Below are positions 5,525-6,121 of a stretch of DNA of 6,121 nt, piece after piece. The stretch is taken from positions 1 through 6,121 of the forward strand of contig JAQVPT010000223.1 in NCBI GenBank assembly GCA_028701945.1. The letters run 5' to 3'. The stretch's first letter is position 1. Each line of letters opens with the position of its first letter. The notes below the pieces were generated by a model. The model was not told the DNA's origin. It made no database searches and saw nothing but the letters and a program-made list of their open reading frames with translations. This DNA is from Bacteroidales bacterium (GTDB taxonomy: Bacteria > Bacteroidota > Bacteroidia > Bacteroidales > ML635J-15). The position numbers were made by a program, and so were the translations under genes.

Positions 5525-6121
5525 TTATAAATTGAATTCTTTCTTTACTATATCTACATAATCGAGTTTTTCCCAAGTAAAAAGTTCAACACTTATAGTT
5601 TTCGCTCCTGAATAAGGTGAGTCAAAATGTTTTTCGACAACAACAGGAGTGCGACCAAAGTGTCCGTATGATGCTGTTTCGCGATAAATAGGATTACGAA
5701 GTTTTAATCTTTTTTCAATGCTTGCTGGCTTTAGATCAAAAATTGTTTTGATTTTTTTAGCAATATCAGAGTCGTTCATATCTACTTTTGAAGTTCTATA
5801 TGTATCAACATATACACCAACAGGTTCGGCCACTCCAATTGCATAAGCAAGTTGAATTAAGATTTCGTCAGCAACACCAGCAGCAACAAGATTTTTTGCT
5901 ATATGTCTAGCGGCATAAGCAGCAGAACGGTCAACTTTAGAAGGGTCTTTACCACGAAAAGCTCCTCCACCATGAGCACCTTTACCACCATAAGAATCAA
6001 CAATAATTTTACGTCCAGTTAAACCAGTATCGCCATGAGGGCCACCAATAACAAATTTACCAGTAGGGTTAACATGTAAAATATAATCGTTTTTAAAGAG
6101 AACTTTTATTCTTTCAGGTAA
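5525..6121 (-). CDS. metK: S-adenosylmethionine synthetase, C-terminal part (5' end outside window)
   Basis: This cytosolic enzyme makes SAM from methionine and ATP. The last 198 codons are visible, and the frame stays open to the window edge; the GTG at 5833 is internal, not a start. Counting from the edge, the conserved block GPHGDTGLTGRK (27-38) has the Asp, Arg and Lys matching E. coli D238, R244 and K245. GKDPSKVDRS (57-66) has the residues matching K265, K269 and D271. The C-terminus VELFTWEKLDYVDIVKKEFNL is typical of Bacteroidota MetK. One oddity is that the signature GGGAFSGKD reads GGGAFRGKD, with Arg (CGT) at visible residue 56 replacing the usually invariant Ser. All catalytic residues visible here are intact, so the enzyme is probably active. 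A strong terminator follows. Any SAM-responsive leader would lie outside the window. Confidence 0.95.
   Translation of the reverse strand, partial: LPERIKVLFKNDYILHVNPTGKFVIGGPHGDTGLTGRKIIVDSYGGKGAHGGGAFRGKDPSKVDRSAAYAARHIAKNLVAAGVADEILIQLAYAIGVAEPVGVYVDTYRTSKVDMNDSDIAKKIKTIFDLKPASIEKRLKLRNPIYRETASYGHFGRTPVVVEKHFDSPYSGAKTISVELFTWEKLDYVDIVKKEFNL

Noticed and set aside
5525..5833. Separate 102-residue protein starting at the GTG at 5833
   Set aside because: The frame stays open through to 6121 and encodes the upstream conserved part of MetK, so this is an internal codon.

Overview
This AT-rich window looks like a chromosomal segment of a member of the Bacteroidota. Four things point that way: a family GH92 mannosidase with a carbohydrate-binding tail, Bacteroidota-type versions of uracil phosphoribosyltransferase and S-adenosylmethionine synthetase, starts preceded by A-rich stretches rather than clear Shine-Dalgarno sites, and degenerate GGTTTCG-type intergenic repeats. 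The assignment rests on remembered family resemblance, not on a search.

Layout. Bases 1-1308 (+) hold the 3' part of a GH92 alpha-mannosidase gene that enters from outside the window. Bases 1309-2170 contain no intact gene. They hold the wreck of an IS1595-family (ISXO2-like) transposase on the minus strand (about 1352-1706) and then a run of four inverted repeats (1904-2071) just before upp. upp (2171-2830, +) encodes uracil phosphoribosyltransferase for pyrimidine salvage. A convergent intergenic region (2831-3040) begins with a G/T-rich degenerate repeat. The minus strand then carries aspartate kinase lysC (3041-4285), which overlaps the upstream AI-2E-family membrane protein gene (4272-5426) by 14 bases. 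A clear intrinsic terminator (5461-5502) separates this pair from metK (5525-6121, minus), whose 5' part lies beyond the window.

How the genes relate. Most of the genes are ordinary metabolism: glycan degradation, pyrimidine salvage, entry into the aspartate family of amino acids, and SAM synthesis. LysC and MetK belong to connected pathways (aspartate to methionine to SAM), but the terminator between them argues against a single simple transcript. The membrane protein and lysC are probably co-transcribed and translationally coupled. I see no new defence or mobile system. The parts worth a second look are the decayed insertion sequence, the hairpin cluster upstream of upp, and a Ser-to-Arg change in a normally conserved MetK signature.
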